This document shows positions 35,820 through 46,896 of a DNA stretch of 64,000 bases, piece after piece. Position 1 is the stretch's first letter, and each line of letters begins with the position of its first letter. Both the position numbers and the translations under genes were made by a program. The stretch is from Pseudoscleropodium purum (taxonomy: Eukaryota > Streptophyta > Bryopsida > Hypnales > Brachytheciaceae): NCBI GenBank assembly GCA_963969395.1, contig OZ017799.1:932501-996500 (forward strand). Direction: 5' to 3'. Under the pieces are notes generated by a model that made no database searches, had not been told where the DNA came from, and was given only the letters and a program-made list of their open reading frames with translations.

Positions 35820-38243
35820 CTATAATTTGTGTACCTCAACCGGCAACAAATCCCGTTCTAACTGCGCCTCTTGCTTCTCCACCACCGCCTGCTCCCGACT
35901 TTGACATCGCTTCGCTATTACTTCTAGTTTTCTTACTACTATTTTCCGTGCTGCCTCCACTCATTGAAGCAATTAGGAATGTGAAGTTGCCTCCTAATTT
36001 CTTGCTCTTGCCCTTGTCTGTTGCTCTTCTGCTTTTGCTCGTTGTTCTAGAGCCTTTCAAGTATAGTCTTCTGCTTGTTGTCGACGGTAAGTTTCTCTCT
36101 CCAATCATTTTACTTCTTATTCTTGTAATCTCCATCATTTTGTCACTTCTTTGTCATATTTTGCTCTTTCTCTTTCTGCTGCACGTTTTGCATTTTTCTA
36201 CTCCTTTTGTTCCATATTATTGATGTATTCCTCCGATGTGATCAATAAAGATTTGGAGAAATCCAAAATAGAATTTACAATCTGTTTTTTTCTATTGGAC
36301 AAGTCTTTGATGATGGGTAGTTGTAGGAAGTGTGTGATGGAGTTAAAGTTCATGTCCTCTGAATTTTCAATGTCATTCTCCTCAAATAAGTTGACATTTG
36401 TAGACTCATTGTTAATGAAGAAGTGCTCTATGTTGGCGTATAGAACTTGTTCAAATTTAGTAGCTATGGGATCATTCTCTAAGGTAGTACAGTTGCTACT
36501 TTGAATTTTGTATGCACTTTTTCTTGACCCCAATCTTCTTGTGATTGTACATTTTGTCCACCATTGCTGTCTTCTTTAGTTGCTTCATGGTTGCAGTGTC
36601 TATATGTATCACTTGGATGAAGATAGTTGTCCATGGCACTTGAGTCGAGTGTGAAAATTCTTATACAACTGAATTCTTTGGTAATATTGTTCACTATCAA
36701 AGCTTGCCTCAAGCTTGTGGACACCCATTGTGCTAACACTTGTTTATATGTAGGTTGATTTTGGTGTCTAGGTACTGAATAATCTTTGTATTGCTTGAAG
36801 TAGTTCTTGAAAAGTCCAAAAACACATACATCTAAATGTTGCATTCTATGAGAGCTCTGAGATGGTAGGATTACAATGTCCAGACCTGTCATGTGCTACA
36901 ATGTCCACATCAATAGAAACATGAATAGCATGGCCGTCCCAAATCAACAGATGTCTATGACTATGGGATATGCCACCAACATCTTCCACATTCTTCATAA
37001 AATGAGAAATCCAATTTAGGAACATAGCACTTGTCATAAAAGCCTTCGGTTGCATTGCCATTGTTGCACTTGGCCCACACTGTAGTGTGTGGTTGTAATA
37101 GACTCTTTGCCCTATGAAAATATACAAGGATGGTACGGTTGATCCAGTTGCATTGAGGCAAATTAGGACTAAAAGCCATTCACGTTGATCTTGTATTGTG
37201 AGATGTACTTGATGAATCCTCTCCGAGCTAGAACAACTTCACCACCATTTTTGCCTATTTGGACCCTAGCCTCATCACAGTTCCATATTCCATTTGGAAG
37301 GTAGTCATATGAGGTATACATCTTACTTAAGTTTTTGTAGAAGCTCTGGACATTTTTTTAACATAGTTCTTTTGCCCTAGCAGCTATAAGAGCTTCAACT
37401 ATCTTCAATGTCAACTTTGGGTGATGGTGTTTGAACCACCTCATCCATCTGTCACTTGGAATTCCATTTTTGAATAGTGTACATCGTTTTTTCATGATTT
37501 GGTACATTTTCATTTTCAATGCCATTGGATTTAAATCTAGACCTCTATCACATATGGCTAGAATGTATTGTACAAGTTGTCTCTCTTCTTCCATGGTTAG
37601 CACACTTTAAACTCCCCTTTTCTTGCTTCTCCTCACCATAACACCACTCCTTGAATTTTGAATATGGAATGCCATGGTTTGCAGTTGCTCTTCTCATGCC
37701 TTCACCTTCTTCATACTCTACTAGGGCTTCTTCCATATCCTCATCACTCCATAAGGAACTTTTTTTAACCTTCTTACTACTACTCTTCTATGGCTTCATA
37801 TGTAATTGGGATTTTTGGTTCTTTACTTCTTTTACTGCTGTCTTTGTTTTTGTAGGCCTAGTTGTTGCTGCAGTGGCTGTGATGTCTTCCAAATTTGGTT
37901 TGGTGTATAACATGACTCTATTCTCCCTCTTCACGTGACTTTGTTCCAACTGCCTACTTCTTCTGCCTTTGTCTAAGCTTTGTGTCTTTCTTCCCTACCT
38001 ACTTGGAGTTGTTGCACCTTTGCTTGTTCCTTCACCTTGCTCAGCACTCTTGCTACTCTTGTTGCTTCTATTTTGTATCTGTAGCTTCAATAGTGTCTCA
38101 TAGTGCTCTACCTCACTATTTTCGAGGGAATCAGCTTTACTTTCACTAATCTTGCTCCATGCTTCATTTCCTCCCTCTTTGCTACTATCACTACTACATC
38201 ACAATTGTTCACTTTCTAATGCTATACAATCATCCATGGACAT
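35820..38243 (-). pseudogene. Pogo-like (CENP-B HTH + DDE_1) transposase, broken
   Basis: Reading on the minus strand from an ATG at 38243: a Ser/Lys-rich N-terminus with in-frame stops; a psq-type helix-turn-helix (WSDEDMEEALVEYEEG ... HGIPYSKFKEW, about 37640-37750); after a frameshift, a CENP-B-type DNA-binding block (EERQLVQYILAICDRGLDL ... GIPSDRWMRWFKHHHPKL, 37370-37600); the first DDE segment with WNCDEARVQIGKNGGEV (near 37270); after further breaks HLLIWDGHAIHVS (36900-36940) and, in another frame, HRMQHLDVCVFGLFKNY (about 36790-36850), the equivalents of the 'DGHxxH' and 'QPLDVxxFxxxK' motifs. A charged, Lys/Arg/Glu-rich tail (AERERAKYDKEV) runs to a stop at 35820. At least three frameshifts and several stops show it is dead. 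Confidence 0.82.
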
Positions 38244-38709
38244 CACTCTCAATGTATACAATTTGAATTCTATGTCTTCTTTACTTACTATAAGTTCTAT
38301 TTGGAACTTCTAGCGTTTGCAATTGTGAGTGCTCAATGTCGACTACATTACTTCCTATTGCTAGCCAATGCCTTCTAGAATTCTATTTTGTCCTCCACAC
38401 AAATCAATAGATGATAGTACCTTTACCAACCATAGTACAATAAACATTAATCATCAAAATATACATAATCAACTGCCTTGATTGGCCAATTCCATTAATA
38501 CACTATGTATTTCTCAAATATCATGTGCATCCATTTTGATAAATACAATTAATAAACATATTCATCCATAGGTGTCAACTAAACTGCTACAAGTCTTATT
38601 TCTACTTTGCATGTACTACCGTTTCTCATAAATACATTGCCGCCTACACAGAATTATTGCAGCCTATCCTATGAAATAAAATCCATGGTCAGGAATGAAT
38701 CGCCTTCCT

Positions 38710-39934
38710 TAGATCTTCTTTAAGGGGAGGCACTTGTTCTTGTCATTGTATCCTAAACCAATCTTGAAAATATATAGGTATGAGAAGTCCAAAATGTACA
38801 ACCTACATACATGAATGTAAAGAATGGTTTGGATACACTATGTATTTGAACTTTACAAATTCATAGCATATTTATACATATTTAGAAAGTTACCAATTTT
38901 TTTTGGGAAAATTCATGATTTTTAATTGTCAATGCGTTAAACTATTTCATTTGTTGATTCTTCCTCACAACATGCAAAATTGTTTAATATGATGGGAATA
39001 GGTTCTTCTAGATTATGTGCATTTTTGAGGCAACATATTAATAAATTTTGAATATTGTTGAAGCCATCTTTTGTAGTTGGATATTGCTTGGTTGTGCCTA
39101 GGTGTGTTGGAGTTGTAATTGGCTAAGGAATTTTTAAGGCTAGAAAACACTTTCTTTTTGCAATGTGCACATATTTAATATACACTTGTGATTGCATTCC
39201 CTAAAGTTTCAAAGTGCAATAATAGGAATATGTAAAATATGATTTAAACTCTCAAATATGGAAGTTTGCATTTTAGTTGAGAATTAGTAGATGTCAATAT
39301 TAGGGAAACACGGTGCAATTTTGGTGCAATTACATTCATTTGTACATGTGTAAAAAATATGGAGATCTTTGCAAATCACTAGTAAGTCTACAAAACTTGG
39401 GTTAGAGTCTTGTATCAAAAAAATATTAATTATTCATAAAATTAGATTTGTAGATCATTTAATTGTCTATTTTGATTCAATTTTGAAGATTTACCTTTAA
39501 AAATGTTGAAGAATGTTTTTAAGAACAACACAAGGTCGATGAAATATAGTCAAAAATGTTGAATAAACATTATTTGTCTATGATCAATCAAGGATGTTAC
39601 TAGCTTGGTCATTCAATGCTTCATAATTATTGTGCAAGGTTGCAACTCTATTCATATAGAGATGGAAAAAAAGAAAAACTTGCAAAGATGAAGATTTTTA
39701 GTTTGAATTTTTATCAAAAGCTCTAGATCTACATTTCTTGTACTTCTAAGGACTGAATCCTTAAACCCCCATGTGTCTAAAGGAACTTTTGGATGATTTT
39801 GAATGACTAGTAGAAGACGAAAAATTGCAATTTTTCTTCTAATTTTATTGAGAAATTGTTTGAATGTATTTTCTAGTGTATGGTGCTTGAAATTCATTCA
39901 TTGAGATATTATTAGAATAAGATGCTAAAGAAGT
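38710..39934. other. AT-rich intergenic DNA
   Basis: No gene or bounded repeat recognised. Confidence 0.5.
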
Positions 39935-40150
39935 GGATCACAAGAGGATTTTCTAGTGTATTTTGACACTTCCTACCTCCTTGCTTTTGATTTGAATTTT
40001 AGGCATGAAAATGTACTTACCATGGTGTTTTAATCTATTATATATGCTAATGCCAAAAAATTCAGATATTTTAAACATATTTTGTATTTGATATGAATTT
40101 TCTTCATTTTCTCTCAAAAAAATTTCATAGTAATGTCTAATTTTTAAAAA
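39935..40150 (+). repeat. Dispersed repeat family E, copy 1
   Basis: 'tagtgtattttgacacttc', 'gcatgaaaatg' and 'ttttaaacatattttgtatt/tgatatgaatttt' recur in order at 47975-48310. Non-coding. Confidence 0.65.
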
Positions 40151-40374
40151 AAATGTGAAAATCTCAGCATTAATAGAGAACACGTGATTGCATCTTTGAA
40201 AAATAAAAAATAAAAGATCCCTCTCAAATATATGAAGAAATGGAGCACACAAAGCAGTTAATTTTTCAAGTTCTTTCCATAGTCATAGGCGGTCCGTCAT
40301 TTTAAGGGTTAAGGTTTACTATATATCTCCAATTCCTGTCATAAATTGATCATTCTAGTACTCGCCAAGGATAA

Positions 40375-40760
40375 CTAAAACTTTTTGATCCACTCATTGA
40401 ATATACACCATAAACTTTAATTTCTAAACGACCAAGGCCTATTTTCTACCAAAAACACTCAAAACTGTCATTTCTATGGCTAAAGGTAAAAAAATTAAAT
40501 TTTTTTCCACATTTAACCAAAGGATCTTACACCTATCTAGTATAAAAATGTGGGAAAAATTTCAGAATTTTGAACTACACAAATTGCAAGATATTTGTGT
40601 TTAAAGTGAAAAAAATAAATTTTTCAACACATTGCGGGATTTTTTGACTTTGAACATTTTTAACTTCAATTTTTTGCACTACACATTTTTGAGTTTTAAA
40701 TCTTTATGGTGAGGAATTGAGCTGAGATTTTAGGGGAAAAAAATTCAAAGAAACTTAATT
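40375..40760 (+). repeat. Dispersed repeat family D, copy 2
   Basis: 'aaacgaccaaggcctattt', 'actgtcatttctatggctaa', 'gtgggaaaaatttcagaat' and 'acacaaattgcaagatattt' match 18460-18660 and 60380-60590 in the same strand. Confidence 0.6.
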
Positions 40761-41379
40761 TTTTTTCTTTAAGAAATTGTTGAGTAGAAGTAGGTACGAG
40801 ATAGAAGGAAAATCTAATTTATTAATATCTCTAAAATGGAATTAAAATGCACTAATCCCAATGATGAGATTTTTCTAGCAAGAAAGATTGACTATGTGGG
40901 ATTTTTTTTTGAAAAATTATAAAAATTACATTAAAAAATAAATCCTACAAATTATTTTTTCAAGAAGATGCTCTAATTGCACAAAAATTAAGATTGTCAA
41001 CAATTTTCTCATAAAAAATTCAAATGGAATGAATCAAAGATTTCCATATACACAAAAATATAACTCTATAAAGAAAGAATTTTAAAAAACAATAAATTAA
41101 AATTTTTGAAAATTTTTTGTTACCTTTTGTGTTTTATTTAGAGCTTAATTGGGTACAACTTTTGTTCTTGGGCATCAATTGAAAAAAGAATTATATTCCC
41201 ACAAAGCTAATCAATTTTTCTATCTTCAAAAAAAAATTTCAGAAAATCGAAAAAAAATTTCAGCCCATAAGTACCTACTAGAAATCCCATTTGTCCTCTA
41301 AAGGTTCAATAGTCCTTTAGGGACTATCCTTGGAGCACTTTGACATTCAAAATCTGGACAATGAATAAATTGATATGCA

Positions 41380-41880
41380 ATTTTCTTTCTCATTATTGCT
41401 TGAATGAAAGTTTTCTAATTTGTGGAGATACTTCATCAAGCTATTATCCTATCCAATGGTTAAATTTGGTGTTACTAGAGTTCATATTTTTCTAAAATCA
41501 CAAATGTGGAAATGTGTCAAACCAAAAATTGCATTGATTTTAGATCAATATTGGATTCACAAAAATGAGGTCATAGATTAAAAGAACACAAAAATTTCAA
41601 AAAAACAACATATCAAGAGAACCTCCTTTCAAGTCCATTCCAACAAGTTATACTAAAAAATAATAGTGTTTTGCTTGTAATTGAATTTAGAAGGAATTTA
41701 GAAATTTCCCTTTCAAAATTTATAAAAAACTAGCACTAGTGAATCTAACTGTACAAATGGAATCTACAACTCAAAATCTACAACTCTTATCTATATATCA
41801 ATTCCAAAATATTCTTCCAAATAGCATTTTATAACGATTCTTCCCAAATCGAAAAGGATCTGGATGTTTAGGGGAATACG
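41380..41880 (+). repeat. Long dispersed repeat family A, copy 2
   Basis: Counterpart of 13670-14170, see that entry: 'ccaatggttaaatttggtgt', 'cacaaatgtggaaatgtg', 'catatcaagagaacctcc' and 'ggatctggatgtttagggg'. It ends about 390 bp from the stop codon of the saposin-like gene. Confidence 0.75.
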
Positions 41881-42264
41881 ATCTCTCCTATTACAGCTGC
41901 GATTATAGCTCATACAACATAAGTGACCATGTCTTCCTCTGCTAAATTAACATTACAACACATTATAGGCACTCATAGCCAAATGAGATATACACAGCAC
42001 TGACTTAAAAGTGTGAACTACATACGATGCTTCCAAGCAAAGAGCTGCAAGCCTGCAAGAGAGTGTCCCGTCCACTCCTCTTCCTAATAGACGAATGTTT
42101 CTAATGCGGGCTCCCTTTGAAAACAACAGATATCTGCCTCGGTGAACCTAATCAGCAACTAAACCATCTTCTATATAAATACAAACGTCAAGTTCTTTGA
42201 AATCCTATACCATACAATTTTGAACAAGGAAAGCATCAAAGCACACAGGTTTAGAGACCCTCAA

Positions 42265-45173
42265 TCAAACATCGCTGATGCGGCGCTTTCGTGGGAGCTC
42301 AATACGAGGGGCCTCTTTTTGAGATAACTCCATCATCATCTCCGTCCACAACTGAGTCTTCTGTGGACAAATGCTCGATTTGCAGAAACCAGCCTTGCAG
42401 CACACAGCCTGGGAATCTAGTACCTTGTCCAGATTGGCGAGGATAAATGGTCCGTATTGTACCACAAGCGCCTTACACTGCACACATGACAATTAGATCA
42501 TCTGATCAGACAACAGACACACATGAATACAAGAAACGCAGAATAAATAGATAGTTTACTTTTGTAGACAATTTAGATTCTGATTTAACAATACAAGAGT
42601 CCAAATGTCCAAAGTGCTGTATCCACATCTACCAGAGTTGAAAATCAATCATTTAGGAAGTTTCAAGGGAGGTAACAAAATGTATCAATATATAAGAGAA
42701 ATCACGTCGTACATTTTGAACGATAGTAAAAATAATTTTGGAAGAGCGTTATAATCAACTGTTAGCTTCAAAAGTGAACTTTCTATTTATAGTTTGGCCC
42801 AGAGGAGCTAATAATGATATTTAGTGTTGGCAACAGTAATTCCAAATGGATTACACTTCACGTCCACAACCCCGGTAATGTCATCAATCCAAAGTGTAAA
42901 TTAGACACTTGTAAATAATTGACTGGGAGATGAATAGCATCAAATATAATCAAGTTCTTTCAGTAGGGTAAGAAGTAACACTGTTGGGTGACTAACACTA
43001 ATCACAACACAAATATTGGGAAATAGGAATGGAAAAGAAAAAAACCTCGTCAACATGGCTGACGACGCGGTTGCATCCAGTCATGAGCGCGTCCAGTACC
43101 TTCTCCTGCACAATCGTTGTACACGATATTCATCTCAGAACTTAAAACCTATTCGTCATTGCAAAGTTGTACGTATAACATCCAACCTCACTCAAGCTCC
43201 GATCATTTCCAACAAGAAGCAAATACGAAGTAAATTAAATCCCAAAACATCAAAGAAACAGAAAACAGATAAAGGAAAGCGGCAAATATAGCAAACAGAA
43301 CATGAAATCTTTGCATTCTAGATGGAATACCTGGGTCTTTGGGTCCTCCAATTTGATCTTGAGATCCAGAATGACAAACTGGCACGCGGCACAGTCGTTG
43401 CTATCCAAAATTATCATTGGCGGTTTACACATCTTAGCTTTCTCGCAAAACTCCTCAGGTGTCAGGTGCTCAAGCTGCTCAATCATTCGTGGGGCGTACA
43501 TATCCACCACTAGGTCACACTGTCCACAACATACAACTCTCAGTTTCCCATACAACAGCTTCTGTTCCAAAGCACACAATTATATAAAGAATGCACACTC
43601 TAGCCGGAAATGAGATGCCGGACGAAAGGAGGGTCGCTTATCCAAAACTAGCTCCCACTTTTGTGGTTGTTTAGGGCCCTATAATTCTCGGGTGGGACCT
43701 CCAAAGGTAATTTAGGACCTATGATTACCATGTTATCACTAAAAGATACACCAAGTAACTGAAAAATCTGGGAGGAAACTTCATTACCTGCTTGCTCAAC
43801 TGTTGGAGCTGAGCGCATGCAAGGTGGAGAGCAAACACGATTTCTACTTGGGTTTTGTTGTTTTCCAAGTAGTTCAATGCGTTAGTGGCCAAGTCTTGGC
43901 AAACCTTGCACGACTTCCTATCATCCTCAAATGCGCTAATAGCGGGGGATTTGCAGAGGCCAGACTTGAAGCAGAGCTTGTCTGGGCCAAGGAGTGACTC
44001 GAGATCCAAGATGAATTGCGGTACATAATTATCAAACATCCTTTCACACTGCCAATCAACACGATACGTCAAATCGTCATTCCACTCTCAACCCCACTTA
44101 TACTAGGACTATAGGTATGTAAAGCAATTCTTAAGGCTTCATACTCTGCAAAACCACGGCAAAGAGTCCAATCGAAATCTTCAAGTAGCTACCAGGATCA
44201 AGTGCAGAAAAATCGCGAGTGTCGGTCAAAAAATAAATGAAATTTAAACAAATGTAAGTCCCCGTATGACCTAATCCAAAATACCAAGAAAGATGAGGCC
44301 CAATTTGGGCTTCTTGGTCCCTCAGGAGTTAGTTCGATACAAACAGCATAAAAAAGAGAATTATAGTTTTCTCGAAAACAGGTGAATACAAGTGGTCACA
44401 AACATTCTCTTGAAAACTTTCCTCAAGAAAGTCAAATACGTTAAACTGGTCACTTTCTACTGACCTTTCTCTTCAGTCCAGGTTGAAGGGGTCCGCACAG
44501 ATACTCATCCGCTACATCGATGATCTGCTTCGGCGTGGCTGGATCCGACAGCACCGTCTGCGCTTCTTGAGACAGTTGAAGACATGTGTCGCACAAATCA
44601 ATTTTAGGAACACGAGCCTCCTTCCGAGTCCACTTGGCCAATCTTGCAACCGTGCCTTCACACACCAACAATCCTTACAAGCTCAGTTTCGCAAATATTC
44701 CTGCTGTGTTAATAAAATTTCATCGACTGAGGTAAATACACCCCTTATATCCTAACGATTCTTGCAGTGTACTCTGAGGATGAGAGCCTAGGTTGATTTG
44801 GGGTACAACACTTCGAGAATACAAACTGCATTCATAAAGTGTCCAAAACGTACACGCAAATTTTCGTCAAAAACCTCTTTCAAATCCCAACAAATATGAA
44901 GTCAATCTAACCACAGGAACCACGCTGAGGCGCTTGATTTCGTTGCCCATACCTTAAACACTTGTCCCAGTGTGAACGGTCCCAAAGAAACCACAAATTG
45001 AGAAAACCCTAAATCAATTGAACGCAACCCAGCGCACACGCAATTAGATTCCCAATAATACAAAAGCAACCAAACAATTATCCATCCGTCGTACCGATAT
45101 TGACATGTGCCGCTTCCCCGATGCTTAGCACGCACACCACCGCCACCACCCACAGCAACTTCCGGATCGCCAT
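42265..45173 (-). CDS. Saposin B-domain precursor (prosaposin-like), 6 exons, 336 aa
   Basis: Exons on the minus strand: 45173-45095, 44673-44465, 44048-43788, 43519-43331, 43105-43046 and 42477-42265. All have GT-AG borders and matching phases (1011 nt). Residues 1-23 form a signal peptide (MAIRKLLWVVAVVVCVLSIG). Three SapB domains follow at about 54-128, 143-214 and 226-298, each with the six-cysteine pattern (CDTC..., CKVC..., CAAC... opening; ...CFKSGLC, ...CEKAKMC, ...CCKAGFC closing). Saposins are lipid-binding, disulphide-stabilised domains of secretory or vacuolar compartments; in plants such precursors are probably processed in the vacuole (family knowledge). In every domain an intron in phase 0 falls immediately before the fourth cysteine (C97, C184, C267). 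Domain 3 has one extra intron and an extra Cys (CC at 292-293). Confidence 0.94.
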
Positions 45174-45960
45174 GACACCCAACCTCACCTCCACCCCAAA
45201 TTCACCTACAAAACGAAAGACCACAAAGAATCAACACCCACCCACCCACCCACCCACCTCAAACACCCACGAACACGAACACAAACAGAGACCCAAACCC
45301 CAATTCCCCAACTCCGAACCGAAACTCTCACCCATGCAAAGGGCAAGAACACAAGAATTCCAACAAGAACTACAACAGGAAGCACAAACCACCAAGCCAA
45401 CCCAAAGACCCGAAGTGAGAAGGAAGGAAGCGGCAAGTGAAGCAAAACGAACTGAGAGCAACCTTGGCAAGTGCGTAAGGGCAAACCTTGGCAAGTGCGT
45501 GAGGGCAAAATTGACAAGTGCGTGGGCAAGAAAAACGTGAGCAAGTAGTGAGGCGGTGCAGTGAGTGATAGTGCAAACCTCTTGAAGGATGATTGTGGTT
45601 GTAAGTTCAGTAAATGACAGTGAAAAGCAAATGGCGTTGCCGCATTGGAATTGTGATGAGTGAAGTCTTCAATAAGGTACCTCGCTCTTCTCGTACAAGT
45701 GAGGGCGCCCCTGGAGCCCGCCAGCAGGAGAGCTACTACTGGAGGATTGGTACGAGACGATGCTGCGGAGGATTCCTTTGCCGCGACGCAACGCCACGCG
45801 ACGCAACGCAACGCCCGCCCGCCGCTCTTGTGCTTCCACTTCACGTCACGCCCGCTGCCCACCGCGTTTTTTTGTTTTTTTTCATTTTTTATGAAGTGCC
45901 GAAGTGGTGATATAAAATGTTGAGTATAGTGGTGCTCCAAATTTCAACATTCATCCACAC
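45174..45960. other. Promoter/5' region of the saposin-like gene with short repeats
   Basis: GC-richer stretch upstream of the minus-strand start. Contains a (CCCA)n microsatellite at about 45236-45258, a threefold repeat of 'ttggcaagtgcgt' type (45460-45530), and a CGCAACGC-rich block near 45780-45820. Long frames here are low-complexity and not supported as genes. Confidence 0.5.
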
Positions 45961-46896
45961 TAGTGTATCTTGTGCCACTGCCACAACCAATGTAAAGTAA
46001 AAGTAATTTTATCATTTTTTTGAATTCATGAAAATTTTGAAATTTAATAATTCAATTTTTTAATTAAAAAAATTCATAACTTCTACAACGTACATAGGTC
46101 TAAACGCCACCAAATAGGCACGAATAGAAAGCCTTACCCACAAAGGAGTGCAAATACTTTGTTTTGTGGTGTTTGGACATGCAATGCAAAAGTTATGAAT
46201 TTTTCGAAATAAAAGATAATTTACTTTTATTTTCCGATCCATAAAAACTTTGAAATTTAATAAATTTTACATTATAAGTTGAAACACCACAAAACAAATT
46301 TAGCCCAACTCTTTGAGCAAAGAGCTTTCAAGCGGTACTAGAAATACCCTTGGATACCTCACGTTTTGTTAAATCTCAACAAAATTAACAAACAAACAAA
46401 TTATTATTATTATTATTATTTAAGGATATGGATTAGTGTACCTTGTGCCATTGCCACAACCAAAATAAAAGTAAAAGTTATTTTTTTATTTTCTTAATCA
46501 TTTAAGACTTTGAAATTCAATAATTTCACTTTTTAATTAAAAAAATCCATAACTTCTACAATGTAAATTCAAATGCCACGAAATTGGGATGAATAAAAAG
46601 CTTTATCTATGAAGGAATACAAAGTCTTTATTTCTTGGCATTTGGACATGCAATGCAAAAGTTATGAATTTTTTTTAAATAAAAGATAATTTAATTCTAT
46701 TTTCCGATTTCGTAAAAACTTTGAAATTCAATAACTTTTGCACCATAAGTCAAAACACCACAAAACAAAGTCCATGCACCCCTTTGAACAAAGAGCTTTT
46801 GAATGGTACCAAAAGGCTGCCAAACACTTCTTAGTTTGTTAGATATCAATATAACAAACAAACAAAACAAACAACCTAATTTAAGGGTATGGATAT
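45961..46896. repeat. Two tandem units of about 470 bp built of alternating inverted sub-units
   Basis: Both units start 'tagtgta(t/c)cttgtgcca' (45961 and 46434) and match throughout. Inside each, the core 'gtggtgtttggacatgcaat/gcaaaagttatgaatttt' occurs forward (46160-46205; 46630-46680) and is flanked by inverted versions ('cataacttctacaacgta...aacgccacc' before, 'ttataagttgaaacaccac' after). A more diverged piece with the same inverted pair lies at 48500-48640. A (ATT)n run at about 46401-46420 separates the units. Confidence 0.85.

Larger units (their letters stand above)
33878..38709 (-). mobile_element. Pogo-like DNA transposon with TIRs and TA flanks, about 4.8 kb
   Basis: TA stands at 33876-33877 and 38710-38711. 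The left end is AGGGAGGCGACCCATTCC; the complement of the right end is AGGAAGGCGATTCATTCC (15 of 18 identical, similarity continuing several bases inward). A decayed DDE/CENP-B-type transposase lies inside on the minus strand. The same ends bound two MITEs at 17639 and 23093. TA duplication, helix-turn-helix plus DDE_1 transposase and companion MITEs fit the pogo/Tc1-mariner group, as with Lemi1 and Emigrant in Arabidopsis. Caveat: 33878-34890 alone resembles a MITE with an insertion, so the left TIR could belong to a separate copy. Confidence 0.7.

Noticed and set aside
35750..36223. 157-codon hydrophobic frame on the + strand
   Set aside because: It is the complement of the Lys/Glu-rich transposase tail; apparent membrane segments are an artefact.
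44902..45060. Possible extra exon of the saposin-like gene (GFSQFVVSLGPF...)
   Set aside because: Its phase does not fit between the first two exons, while joining them directly is in phase.
45206..45940. 244-codon open frame on the minus strand upstream of the saposin-like gene
   Set aside because: Low-complexity, built on CCCA and CGCAACGC repeats, no recognisable domain, and it occupies the promoter/leader of a well-supported gene.
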